Shown here: positions 1 through 9,240 of the stretch, one piece after another
Position numbering within the stretch: position 1 is the first letter of the stretch
Layout of the letters: every line of letters starts with the position of its first letter
Source of the DNA: Balamuthia mandrillaris
Lineage: Eukaryota > Discosea > Longamoebia > Balamuthiidae
Direction: 5' to 3'
Assembly (NCBI GenBank): GCA_031835245.1
Contig: JAVKOQ010000524.1
Location: 1-30,268, forward strand
DNA length: 30,268 nucleotides
Position numbers and translations under genes: made by a program
The notes under the pieces: model-generated
Told to the model about the DNA's origin: nothing
The model's input: only the letters and a program-made list of their open reading frames with translations
Databases searched by the model: none

Positions 1-754
1 AAAAAGTACAAACCATGCAAGTTATCGTAACGCATTTCATCCCACAAGGGACGCTTGTGTAGCAATACAAACTCAATGATGCTTTCTCTTGTAAATCTGT
101 CCGTTTCCTCATACTTGATAGTGCGTTCTGCTGGCTTAAAGATCGCAACAGAGGGTGAACTCTGTAACTTCAAACTCTGTGCCAACTTTTCATCAGAGAC
201 TGCATAGAAGGGTATGCTTTGTTGGAAATAACGGGCTGCGCCTTCGAACTGCCCTGCTTCAGCAGAGGTCAGGTCTTCAAAATATCCAACTACTCTAACC
301 TATTGTTTGTGTTCGTTATAGCAAAAGAAAGAAGGAAATAATGAAAACAAAGACGGAAGAATACAACAAGCTGGAGGATATCCTCGCTGAGTGCAGCAGC
401 AGCAGAAGAAGAAGAAGAACACGAACAAGAAGAAGAACAAGAACAAGAACAAGAAGAAGAACAAGAAGAACAAGAACGAGCACAATAAGCATTAAAAAAA
501 GTATACTTTACTTTTTCGTAAGCCAAAAAATCTTTTCGTTGATTCTTGGTTTCGATGGTTCGGGTGGCAGGTATGGTGAGGGATTGAAGGAACTGCAACA
601 TGCGCTCCGCAATTCGTTGGCCCATGTATTGCCTTGGTAGGCCCTCTCTGAGGCACGACCATTGTGAACAAAAACACACGAGAAAGAGAAGACAAGAGCA
701 GGATAAAAAGAGGACAAGCGAAGCGAGAAGGAAGCAAAGAAGAGAAGATATCAA

Positions 755-796
<42 letters not shown>

Positions 797-1394
797 ACAG
801 ACTAGAGAAAGAATGAAATACCTGAAAACAAAGAGGGCAGGCAGGTAAGTTACATGGAAGCGAATGGCCAGCTCTTCGCTTTGGTTTACGTCAACAGTGG
901 CAAAGATCACTTTGGAGGTGGAGGCCTTGTGCTCTCGCCAATACATGGCCAACTCATAAAACTGTTCCAACACGTGGTCACAATCCGGACCGCAGTCTCC
1001 TGTTGTGCTTTGGTTGTTTGTTTTTTTTTTTGGAGTGAGAGAGAGAGAGAGAGAGAGAGAGCATCGTTAGCACTCGTGAAAAGAAGAAAGGAAGAGAAGG
1101 ATGTAGTTACAACAGAACAAAGCTAAGAATGCCTTGCGCGGTGGTAGCGAGGAGCAGTTGCTCCATGTCTTCCATGTTGCTAACGACCGCCACGTGTTTG
1201 TGGGGTGGGATGGGCTTTGGCGTGAGCTGATGTTCGCGGCTAGCAGAGGTCCGCCTCTCCGCCGCCATTTCCGCATCAATCTCGTCCACCTCGCCGAGAT
1301 TTGTGAAAAACTCGTCACCGCCAGCAGTGACCACGACGGCGGTCAGTCCCGCCAGGAACAACAACAACAAGGCCATCCCCATGAACCGTCTCAT
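1..1394 (-). CDS. Protein disulfide isomerase-like protein, 5' part (runs off the window)
   Basis: Probable oxidoreductase of the secretory pathway. Exons read on the minus strand: 1394-1111, 1007-822, 647-512 and 299-1 (continuing beyond the window); the frame stays open across all joins. Residues 1-25 form a signal peptide (MRRF followed by a Leu/Ala/Val-rich core). After a variable stretch comes a thioredoxin fold: the strand ILSFVLF, the active-site region TTGDCGPDCDH (Cys100 and Cys104), a helix, KVIFATVDVNQ, and the cis-proline loop YLPALFVFR followed by a strand with QYMGQR. Exon 4 starts a second thioredoxin-like b domain (VVGYFEDL, then IPFYAVSD and SPSVAIFKP) and ends near the b-b' junction (HKRPLWDEM). 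The order a-b-(b') is that of PDI. The active site is C-x3-C rather than C-x2-C, and the usual Trp before it is absent, so redox activity is uncertain. Intron 2 holds a CT run and intron 3 a TTC-rich tract on the sense strand. Confidence 0.8.
398..480. repeat. AAGAAG/AAGAAC trinucleotide-type tract in PDI-like intron 3
   Basis: Imperfect purine repeat on the plus strand, so polypyrimidine on the sense strand of the PDI-like gene. It lies between exons ending at 512 and starting at 299. It creates long spurious Arg-rich or Ser/Cys-rich frames that are not coding. Confidence 0.8.
759..794. repeat. (GA)n microsatellite in PDI-like intron 2
   Basis: Pure dinucleotide run of about 18 units inside the intron between exons 1007-822 and 647-512. 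It reads as (CT)n on the sense strand of its gene. Confidence 0.95.
1037..1061. repeat. (GA)n microsatellite in PDI-like intron 1
   Basis: Pure dinucleotide run of about 12 units in the intron 1110-1008. It is polypyrimidine on the sense strand and lies just upstream of the acceptor. Confidence 0.95.
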
Positions 1395-1938
1395 CTTGAG
1401 ACCCCTGTATTTTTATTATTCTTGCTCGCACGGAAGAGGACTGCAAGTTATATTCATGACGACGTGGATATAGCCGTAACTAGGAGCACTTATCATCCCC
1501 ATAACAACAGTTTCATGGCAACGGTTTCTACGTAACCTGATCCATTATGGAAATCTACCACAAAATCGCCCGCAACAAACGAAAAAAATTGTAGCACTCT
1601 CTCTCGACTTCCTTTTGGCGCGCACCGCACCGCACCGCGAACAAACCGCTGCTCCCTTCCCCCCCAATAAAAGGACCCAACACACACACAACGCGTAGCA
1701 CGCAAGACTCCCAAAAAAAAGAGAGAGCGAGTTTGAAAGAGGGGAGAGAAGGAAAGAGGACCGCTACCTGTTTTTTTTTTTATTTTGTTGCAATTTTTGC
1801 TTGTCGTTATTGTCTTTCAATCTCTCTTAAGGACCCAATCTTTTTTTTTTTCGAGTGCTTCTTCAACTTCTGCCTGCACTGTTTTCTTCTGCTTATCGCT
1901 TTTTATTTTTTTTTAATTGTTTTAATTTTTGAGCCACG
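1395..1938. promoter_or_regulatory. Divergent intergenic region between PDI-like gene and PKA
   Basis: This 544-base spacer separates two start codons facing away from each other, so it should hold both promoters and 5' untranslated regions. It contains a C-rich stretch followed by AATAAAAGG near 1665-1673, a CA run near 1680, a purine tract near 1710-1760 and long T runs up to the PKA start. I see no coding exon in it and cannot assign a core promoter. Confidence 0.5.
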
Positions 1939-3598
1939 ATGCATAAAGTGTTTGGCCGAAGTAAGGCGAAGGACAAGACCAAAAAGTACATCCAGGGAGA
2001 GAACACTCTCTCTGAGAAGCTCAAAGCCCTCAAGCTCTCAGAGAACATGAGTCTGGAAGACTTTGAGAAAGTCCGAACTTTGGGTACCGCAATTTTCTGG
2101 TTTTGCTTTCATCCAAATCTCGTCTAATTTGTTTTTTGGATTTGCTTGTGATGATGTCAAGGCACGGGAACCTTTGGTCGGGTTTGGTTGGTGAAGCACA
2201 AGGCCACTGGCAAGTTCTTTGCCCTGAAGGTGCTGAAGAAGGTGGAGGTGGTGCGCCTGAAGCAGGTGGACCACATCAAGAACGAAAAGAAGGTGTTGAG
2301 CCAAGTGAACTGCCCGTTTATTGTCAACTTGTATGTAGTCTCGCGTTCAGTGTTCTTCCTCCCTTCTCTCTCTCCCTTTCTCATTCTCACAGACATTCTC
2401 ACTGACATTCTCACTCTCTTCTTTTGTCTTTTGTCTTCCCCCGTTCTCTCTTTTCTGCTTTCTCTTTCTCTTCTTTGTCTCTCCTTTTTTCTCTCTCCTC
2501 GTCATAAACTTAACTTGCATTCCTCCAATGATTTGTAGGTATGGCACTTTCCAGGATGACACCAACTTGTACCTCCTCATGGAGTACGTCATTGGAGGAG
2601 AAATGTTCTGCCATCTACGACGCGCAGGCAGGTTTCCCAACGATACCGCACGTTTCTTTGCTGCTCAGGTAGTCCTCGCACTAGAGCACCTCCACAGCAA
2701 AGATATTCTATACAGAGATCTCAAACCAGAAAACCTTGTATGCTACTGCTTTTCTTTTCGTTCATTTCTTCTTTCTCTCTTTGATTATTTATTTTTTTTT
2801 TTTTTGCTTGCTTGCTTGCTTTCTTCTTTGTTTATTGTTGCTATTCTTGCTCTTGTTCTTCTTCTATAAGAACTGATTGCATTCTCCTTTGAACAACAAG
2901 TTGCTGGACAAAAATGGAAACATCAAAATAGTGGACTTTGGTTTCGCAAAACACGTGGAAGACAGGACATGGACGTTGTGCGGGACTCCCGAGTACCTGG
3001 CTCCTGAAATCATTCAAAGCAAAGGACATGGAAAGGCTGTAGATTGGTGGGCTTTGGGCGTACTTATTTTTGAAATGTTGGCTGGGTACGTTACGAAATT
3101 GAAGTTGACCTGAACCCCGAAACGAGTGCAAGAGGAGAGGAAGAGAGAGAGAGAAGGAAAGAGAGAACGAGGCAAGGCGAATGATGAGGATAAGGAAAGT
3201 GAAGAACACCACATAAGCTAACTCTGATACCATTTATATCAATCAGATATCCTCCATTTTTTGATGATAATCCATTTGGAGTCTATGAGAAGATTCTCGC
3301 CAACAGGGTTCACTTTCCTTCTCACTTTGACCCGGAGGCCAAGGACCTCATCAAGAAGCTCTTGGCAGCGGATCGAACCCGAAGACTTGGCAACTTGCGA
3401 GGCGGAGCAAATGATGTCAAGAGCCATTCGTGGTTTGCCGAGATCAACTGGGAGGAACTGGCCGCTCTGAAGGTCAAACCTCCGCTCACCATCAAGTGCA
3501 AGGGAGAGGGCGATGCGAGCAACTTTGAGGAGTATGAGGAGGTGGAGGAAGAGGTTGTGACGGTGGATCCTTTCAGGTTTATCTTCAAAGACTTTTAG
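1939..3598 (+). CDS. cAMP-dependent protein kinase catalytic subunit (AGC kinase)
   Basis: Ser/Thr kinase of the AGC group, about 349 residues, close in length to animal PKA-C. Exons: 1939-2083, 2162-2330, 2539-2737, 2901-3085 and 3247-3598. The glycine loop is GTGTFG (49-54), the catalytic Lys is in ALK (Lys71) and the helix-C Glu is Glu90. The catalytic loop is YRDLKPEN (Asp165), the metal-binding motif is DFG (183-185), and the activation segment is [13 protein letters not shown] with Thr196 at the phosphorylation site. The AGC tail follows ([13 protein letters not shown], then an acidic stretch) and the protein ends in FKDF, the C-terminal FxxF hydrophobic motif that PKA uses to dock into its own N-lobe. 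That ending, plus the [11 protein letters not shown] segment, favours PKA over PKB or PKG. The N-terminus MHKVFG lacks the Gly2 myristoylation site of animal PKA. All catalytic residues are present. Confidence 0.93.
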
Positions 3599-3719
3599 GT
3601 GAAGGGCTTTTGTTTTTTTTTTTTTGGTTTGTTTTGAAAGAGTTATTTTTTTTTAAAAAAAATGAAGTGGTTAGTGTTATTCCTATGTGCGCACGGACTG
3701 GTAAGCCCTCGTATCTTTT

Positions 3720-3750
<31 letters not shown>

Positions 3751-4517
3751 CCCCTCGCCTCCCTCTCCTCTTCTCTCTCTTATCCAAGCTGCTAATGTCG
3801 TCGTGACGTAAAGACATGAGAGAGGAAACGAGCGAAGACAAGAGAGAGCTTAAATTTTTGTTGCAAAAAAAATGAAAGTTAAAAATCAGCAATTAAAAAA
3901 ATAGCACACAAACAAACAAAGAAAAAAAAAACGGATTCTTTGTGGTGAGTAGCGGATTAGATTTTCTGATTTGTTGGTTGTTTGTTCTTTGTTTGTTGAA
4001 TTGATTGACTCCTTGGATCTTCCACTTTGTGGCGTGTTACTTACTCTGTCTCGTTGTAATTTTATTATTTATTATTATTTTATTATTATTTTTTATTTTT
4101 TTTGCTGACATATTTAGCAGACCGGCCAGCCGTTTCGGGAAGGGAATTGATTGCTTGCGTTCATACGCCGAACTCTTGGACGTTCTTTGTGCACCTCCCG
4201 TCGCGTCTCGTTTTTTTTTTGTTTTGGTTGATTTACTTGCAGGTTTCTATCTCCTTTTGTTGTTATTTCCCCCTTATTTCCCTCCTCTTTTGATTTTTGT
4301 TTTTCATACTCTCAAAAAAATAGTGTATTATTTGTTTGTTTCTTCCCCCTTTTTTCCAGCATCTCTTGTTCGATCTTTTTCATCTTTTGTTTTATTTTTT
4401 CTAAAAGCTTTGCGTTTGATATATTTTCTCTGCTTCCGACAGATTAACAGAGGAGAACACAATCTTACTCCCGAACCTATTTGATTACCGAGTACCCACC
4501 ACCCCAAAAACCCAAAA
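3599..4517. other. Spacer between PKA and Rho-FYVE gene, with (TC)n at 3723-3750
   Basis: This 919-base stretch lies downstream of PKA and upstream of a same-strand gene. It holds the PKA 3' untranslated region, a (TC)n run at 3723-3750, several A and T runs, a TTATTATT tract near 4065-4095 and T-rich DNA leading to the next start. The open frames are Phe/Leu-rich low-complexity translations with no recognisable domain. A 5' leader intron of the Rho gene is possible but not shown. Confidence 0.5.
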
Positions 4518-4934
4518 ATGCAACACATCAAATGCGTAGTCGTGGGCGATGGAACCGTTGGAAAGACCTGTCTGCTAATAGCCTATACCATGAAGGCCTT
4601 CCCAACGGACTATGTACCCACCGTTTTCGACAACTACAACGCGGTCGTGATGTATGATGGCATGCCCGTTAACCTTGGACTGTATGTTTTTCCGTCGTTT
4701 CTTTTTTTCATTTCAAATCTTTTTGTGTCCCTTTTTTTAACATGCGTTGTTTGGTTCTTTTCCTTGTGAACGGCGTTCAGGTGGGATACTGCAGGACAAG
4801 ATGACTTTCAAGCGATGAGACCCATGTCCTACAATAATGCTGATATTTTCCTTGTATTTTTTGCCATTGACAATCCCGTTTCCTTTCAAAATGTTAAAGA
4901 AAAGGTTCGGCTATCCTCCTCTTCGCGTTCCTCT

Positions 4935-4972
<38 letters not shown>

Positions 4973-6204
4973 AACAAACGAGGCCCGGATTAGAACGTAC
5001 TCTACATGACCGTGTGGATGACATCACCTTCAAATCAAATTCACAATCTTTCGCATGAGCCTCTTCTCCCCCCTTCTCTACTCGTCGTCTCTCCTTCTCC
5101 TTTATTTCTCACACCTAAATACCTTCTCAGTGGATGGACGAAATCAATAAGACAGACCCGCACACTCCTCGCCTCCTCGTAGGCACCAAATGCGACTGCC
5201 GAGATGACCCGGAGCGATTGGAAGCTTTGAGGGCCAAAGGTATCGAACCCATCTCCTGGAAACAGGGCAAGAAAATGGCCAAGGATTGCGGATGTGTCAG
5301 CTATATAGAATGTTCCGCCATCAAGAAGAAAGGCTTTCGTGACGTGTTTGGGCAAACCATCTCTGCGATTATTAACCTTCGAAAAGGCAAGCGGCCTGGC
5401 AAAGACTGCTGGTCCACCAACTGTACTGAAGTATTTAAGGTGTTAAACAAAAAGGTTAGTTAACTTTGTTTTGTTATTGCTTTTGTTTCTTTCATCGGGC
5501 TAAACATTCTTGTTTTTTTTTTCCTCACTGCGTTTTCCCCTTAATTTCTCAATACAACAGAACAAGTGTATAAGATGTCAGCACCAATTTTGCAACAACT
5601 GTGTGGTGTTATTCCCAAAGGATCACGAGTTTTCCAACAAAATAGTGTGCCGCAAATGTACATCTTCTCTCTCTCTCTCTCTGTCACTCTCTTATGTGAT
5701 TAAATGCTTATAAATTTGCTCATACCTCCAGGCCGAGACATCACCGATGATGAGCCCATTACGCGACCATTCACTAAGAAGAGGGCTAAGACCAGATCTT
5801 TCAGCAGTGCAGGGAGCAACGATGTCAAGAGCGAGGAAGTCAGTGGAGCAGGAGGAGACGGAGCAGAGGGAAGCCAGAAGGACTCCGACATCATGCCGCT
5901 CGACAAGGCAAGAATAGAGCAAGCCATGGCACAACAACCCATCAACTCCGACACAGGCTCTGACTGGGACTCGGATAGCGATGAAGGTGGTAAGGGCAAA
6001 GGCAAAGGCAAAGGAAAGAAGAAGAAGAAGGCCAACCTCAAAGGAAGCTCGAAGGAGACGCTGAGCAGAAAGAAGTCGGAGAAGAAGGACAGCAAGAGGA
6101 GCCTCCGCGAGGAGGCCGAACAGGAAGTTGAGAACGGTGGAGAAGCCGCCAAGGATTCCAGTTCCTCGCCCCAATCCAACGGCCTTGCTCACTCTCAACA
6201 GTGA
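4518..6204 (+). CDS. Rho/Rac-family GTPase with C-terminal FYVE-like zinc finger and charged tail
   Basis: About 393 residues. Exons: 4518-4681, 4781-4904, 5131-5454, 5561-5657 and 5732-6204; all phases agree. Residues 1-178 align with Rac1 without gaps at key motifs: GDGTVGKT (10-17), switch I around [19 protein letters not shown] with Gln61, TKCD (115-118) and ECSA. The Rho insert ([15 protein letters not shown]) marks the Rho family. Instead of a hypervariable region and CAAX box, residues 189-237 contain eight cysteines (189, 194, 207, 210, 215, 218, 234, 237). The spacing from Cys194 onward, C-x3-F-x8-C-x2-C-x4-C-x2-C then VCRKC, is that of a FYVE finger; the RHHCR basic patch is weak (NKCIR) and the first pair is C-x4-C. 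A disordered tail follows, with an Asp/Ser cluster and a Lys-rich run near 324-337, ending SQQ with no prenylation motif. Expected to be a GTP switch targeted by the finger or the basic run. Confidence 0.85.
4939..4970. repeat. (TC)n microsatellite in Rho-FYVE intron 2
   Basis: Pure run of about 16 units in the intron 4905-5130. It is polypyrimidine on the sense strand. Confidence 0.95.
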
Positions 6205-7994
6205 GAACCAAATAAGTTTAAAAAACGCAACGAACCTCCATCCCTGTTCCCTCAACTATTACTCTCTTCCTCTTTCGGTCAGCCCTCCATTTCCTCCACT
6301 CCTTCTTTTGTTCCAAAGTATTCGGCCTGTTTTTTATTTTAATTTCTCCGGCGATTTTTTTATTTTTTCCATCTATTTTTTACCGTTATTTTTCTCTTCT
6401 TTTCCGCTCCCACCCATCCACATTCCCTACTAATGCCGCCTCTAGTGCTTCTTCTTTGGACCAAAGCATTCCTCTTCTTCGCCAATTTCACAAAACAAAC
6501 GAGCAATAACTTACAAGATAAAGCCACAAACGCGATAAAGAAAGAATGATACAAAAAAGTCTCGACAACACAGGAAGCAACGTTACAAAACAAAATAACA
6601 ATGACACCAACGAACAAAAAAAAAACTCAACAAAAACAACTTGAGGAAAGAGGATAAGAACCCGAGTGGGAGAAAGCACCTTCTTCCTCGCTGTACAGAG
6701 ACGACGTTCCCATTTTGAACACCAAATGCACCCTATTTTCCGTTATGGTTCTACTCTCCGTAGCACCCGTACTTAAACGCAACGATCACCTTCTTCTCTT
6801 CCTCTTTTACATTGATCGTTGTGGTTTGTTGTTCGTTGGTCTGAGTGAGTGGTAAATGCGTGAAGTGTTTCTTTATTTTCGTTTTTGTTGTTGCTTTTTT
6901 TTTCTTCTTCTGGATTTGTCTTTATTTTTCACAGCTTCTCCTGGTTGTTGCTTTCTTTTTTTTTTTAAATCTTCTTCTTCATGGTTGCTTTCTTTATTTT
7001 ATTTTTGTTCTTTTATCCCTTTTTTCTCTTCTCTTTTCCTTGTTACTTTATTGCTTGTTTTTCTTTTCTATTTTTTAATTCTTTTACAAATCCACATTGT
7101 ACACTTACATTTGTTTTGGTCTTTTTATTTGATAAAGTAGTAAGAGAGAGAGAGAGAGATGAGGAGAGAAACTAGTGGTTAATGGTTAAAAAAAAGTGAT
7201 GTGGTGCATCACTGAGTTGAACATGAACACTAGAAGAAGAAGAAGAACAAGAAGAAGAACAACAACAAGAAGAAGAAGAAGAACGAGAACAAGAAGAAGA
7301 ACGAGAACGAGAACGAGAGGGAGAACAAGAACAACAGGAAGAAGCGAAAAGAGGCTCAAATATCTGTACTATTTGTGTCGTCAGCCAAGCAAGCGTTGGA
7401 AGACTGTTACAGTATCCAAACTTGCTGGAATACGTGTTTCTGTGCACTTTTTTCATCATCGCCGAAATATAAAGAAAGAGTAAAGAGAGAAAAAGAGAAG
7501 AAAGAAGTAGAGAAAGGACAGAGGAGAGAACCACTCATGAAATGCTGTTTGTGATATCACTGAATCGGCGCTCCTCCTCTTTGAGGAATTAGGGGTTGAG
7601 CCTAAAAATTCCAGGAAGGAGCTGCTACTCAGCTAAGGAAAATAAAAAAAAAAAATAATAAAGCGCATCACTGTGGCAAGAGAGAATAGAAGAGAAGAGA
7701 ATAAAAGAGAAGAGGAAAACAAAAAAAAAAAGGTAGCATCACAGCAAAAAAAAAAAAAGCTCAGCACTGACTGCATTTGTGTCTGCACAGGACAGTGTAG
7801 ACCGTCCCTCTGGCTTAAACTAATGAGTTGCAACCAACAAAGAACCAAAGGAAGGAAGTTTCTTCTTTCTGTGGTTCAACAATGTCGACACTAAAAGTAT
7901 CCTGTCGCCTTGGAAACGTCATGTCGACACAGGACAAGTAAACTGTAATCAAGACGACATGAGAAAAAAAGATAGAAAGAAAGAAGAAAGGAAG
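6205..7994. other. Long region with no supported gene between Rho-FYVE and UTP23
   Basis: About 1.8 kb. It begins with the Rho-FYVE 3' untranslated region, then T-rich DNA (6840-7130), a short (GA)n at 7144-7160, an AAGAAG/AACGAG purine tract (7229-7330) and A-rich DNA before UTP23. Frames here translate to Phe/Leu- or Arg-rich low complexity. A short minus-strand frame ending at the stop at 6751-6753 (reads KKVIVAFKYGCYGE at its end) and another minus frame over 7340-7460 look less biased but match nothing I know. The purine tracts resemble intron tracts of minus-strand genes here, so an undetected minus-strand transcript is possible. Confidence 0.4.
7229..7330. repeat. AAGAAG/GAACGAGAAC purine tract
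   Basis: Imperfect trinucleotide and hexanucleotide purine repeat on the plus strand, similar in kind to the intronic tract at 398-480. It is not inside any gene I can model. Confidence 0.8.
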
Positions 7995-9083
7995 ATGGGG
8001 AACAAAAAACAGCGCAAGAAGACGATGAACTTTTTTCGTCTTTCCTTTGGGATCAACCCTCCATTTCAGGTTTTAGGTATGCGCAACTAGTTGCTCTTCG
8101 ATCTCCAGCCTTGTTTCTTCTGCTCTGTTTTCTAATCGCATAACAAAATGCAGTGGATCCCGAATTTTTGGCAACTTCGCTGGCAAGAAAACTGTTTGTG
8201 AAGACCTCCGTTCCGGAATGTCTCGGAGGAAAAGCCACCCTCAGTAACTTCCACTTTTGCTGCGTACACTAACAAAAACGACAACACTGATCTCTCCCTC
8301 TTTTTTTTTTCATAGTTGTGACTCGGTGTGTCACTCACTTTCTTCGTTCGAATGGTGATAAGTACGCTGGAGCTGCTGCTATGGCCAAGCGCCTCCAACA
8401 TGCACCCTGCGCGCATGACGAGGGCACAACCATGTCGCCTGATAATTGCCTATTCAACCTTCTCCGTATGCTATCTTTCTCTCATTGCACTTTCCTCAGC
8501 TAACCTTTTGCTCTCTCTCTCTCTCTCTCTCTCTCCTCTCTCGTGCACAACACAACACAACACAATAGAACAAAGCTCAGAAGAGACAGGAACGAAATAC
8601 TGTTTGGCCACTCAAAGCACACAACTACGGAACAAAGCAAGGGACATAGCAGGCGTACCTATCATTTACATCAACAACACGATGCTCTGCCTGGAACCTC
8701 CTTCACGCACCTCTCAAAAGCATGCTCAGCTCCTCTCTCTACAACATAGAAAACCACAAGAAGCGGAGAAACGGTGGTTAGAACGACAACAAAATAACAC
8801 AAACGACAATAACAACAATGAAACTGAAGGCAATAACAACGGTGAGGATGGAGGAGAGAAGCAAACGGAAAGGAGAAGCAGGAAACGAAAGGCCAAAGGG
8901 CCGAACCCGCTCTCCGTCAAGAAGAAACTACCCAAAAAGAGGAAATTGGACGCAGAGGCAGGCTCTGCTTCTTCTTCTTCTTCTTCTTCAGCAGCTTCTA
9001 CTGCTGATGGTGGTGAACAGCAGAAGAAGAAGCGACGGCGGAAACGAAAGAAACATTCTGCAAAGAATGAACCGTCTTCATAG
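7995..9083 (+). CDS. UTP23: rRNA-processing protein UTP23 (PIN-like domain)
   Basis: Small-subunit processome factor needed for early 18S rRNA processing in the nucleolus. Exons: 7995-8076, 8154-8243, 8316-8465 and 8569-9083, giving about 278 residues. An alternative acceptor 12 bases downstream (exon from 8581) keeps the frame and would give 274. The N-terminus KKQRKKTMNFFRLSFGINPP matches the UTP23 start. A PIN-like domain follows: FQVLVDPEFLA, VPECLGGKATLIVTRCV, CAHDEGTT with a later Cys102 (family zinc-binding region), YCLATQST and GVPIIYINNTMLCLEPPS, which is the most diagnostic block. As known for UTP23, few of the PIN acidic catalytic residues are evident, so a structural, RNA-binding role is likely. 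From about residue 180 the tail is Lys/Arg-rich with Asn and Ser runs, fitting nucleolar localisation. An AATAAA lies 35 bases after the stop. Confidence 0.88.
8511..8535. repeat. (CT)n microsatellite in UTP23 intron 3
   Basis: Pure dinucleotide run in the intron 8466-8568, polypyrimidine on the sense strand. Confidence 0.9.
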
Positions 9084-9117
9084 GCATAAAGCCAATTCCT
9101 CACGTGAGGAAAACGTT

Positions 9118-9123
9118 AATAAA
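9118..9123 (+). terminator. Polyadenylation signal of UTP23
   Basis: A canonical AATAAA hexamer 35 bases past the UTP23 stop and about 120 bases before the next start codon. Position and strand fit; cleavage is not shown. Confidence 0.5.
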
Positions 9124-9240
9124 GTTCTCATTCAGTTCGGACCTTTTGGAAAGTGACTATATTTGTTACCTGAATAAGCTTTTTTGTAATGCATTACTTT
9201 GGTCTTTGTTGTTTCTCAGGTGATCCCAAACATTTGCTTT

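Noticed and set aside
300-737. Arg-rich and Cys/Ser-rich open frames over the AAGAAG tract.
   Set aside because: They are translations of an intronic repeat; the real exon here (512-647, minus) continues the PDI-like frame.
1134-1535. A 133-codon plus-strand frame.
   Set aside because: It is antisense to PDI-like exon 1, which has a signal peptide and a phase-consistent join to the thioredoxin exon.
2701-2730. YRD instead of HRD in the kinase catalytic loop.
   Set aside because: Tyr at this position is normal for PKA-type AGC kinases and does not suggest inactivity.
6845-7175. Phe/Leu-rich open frames that resemble membrane proteins.
   Set aside because: They come from T-rich DNA, occur in all three plus frames, and lack splice or family support.
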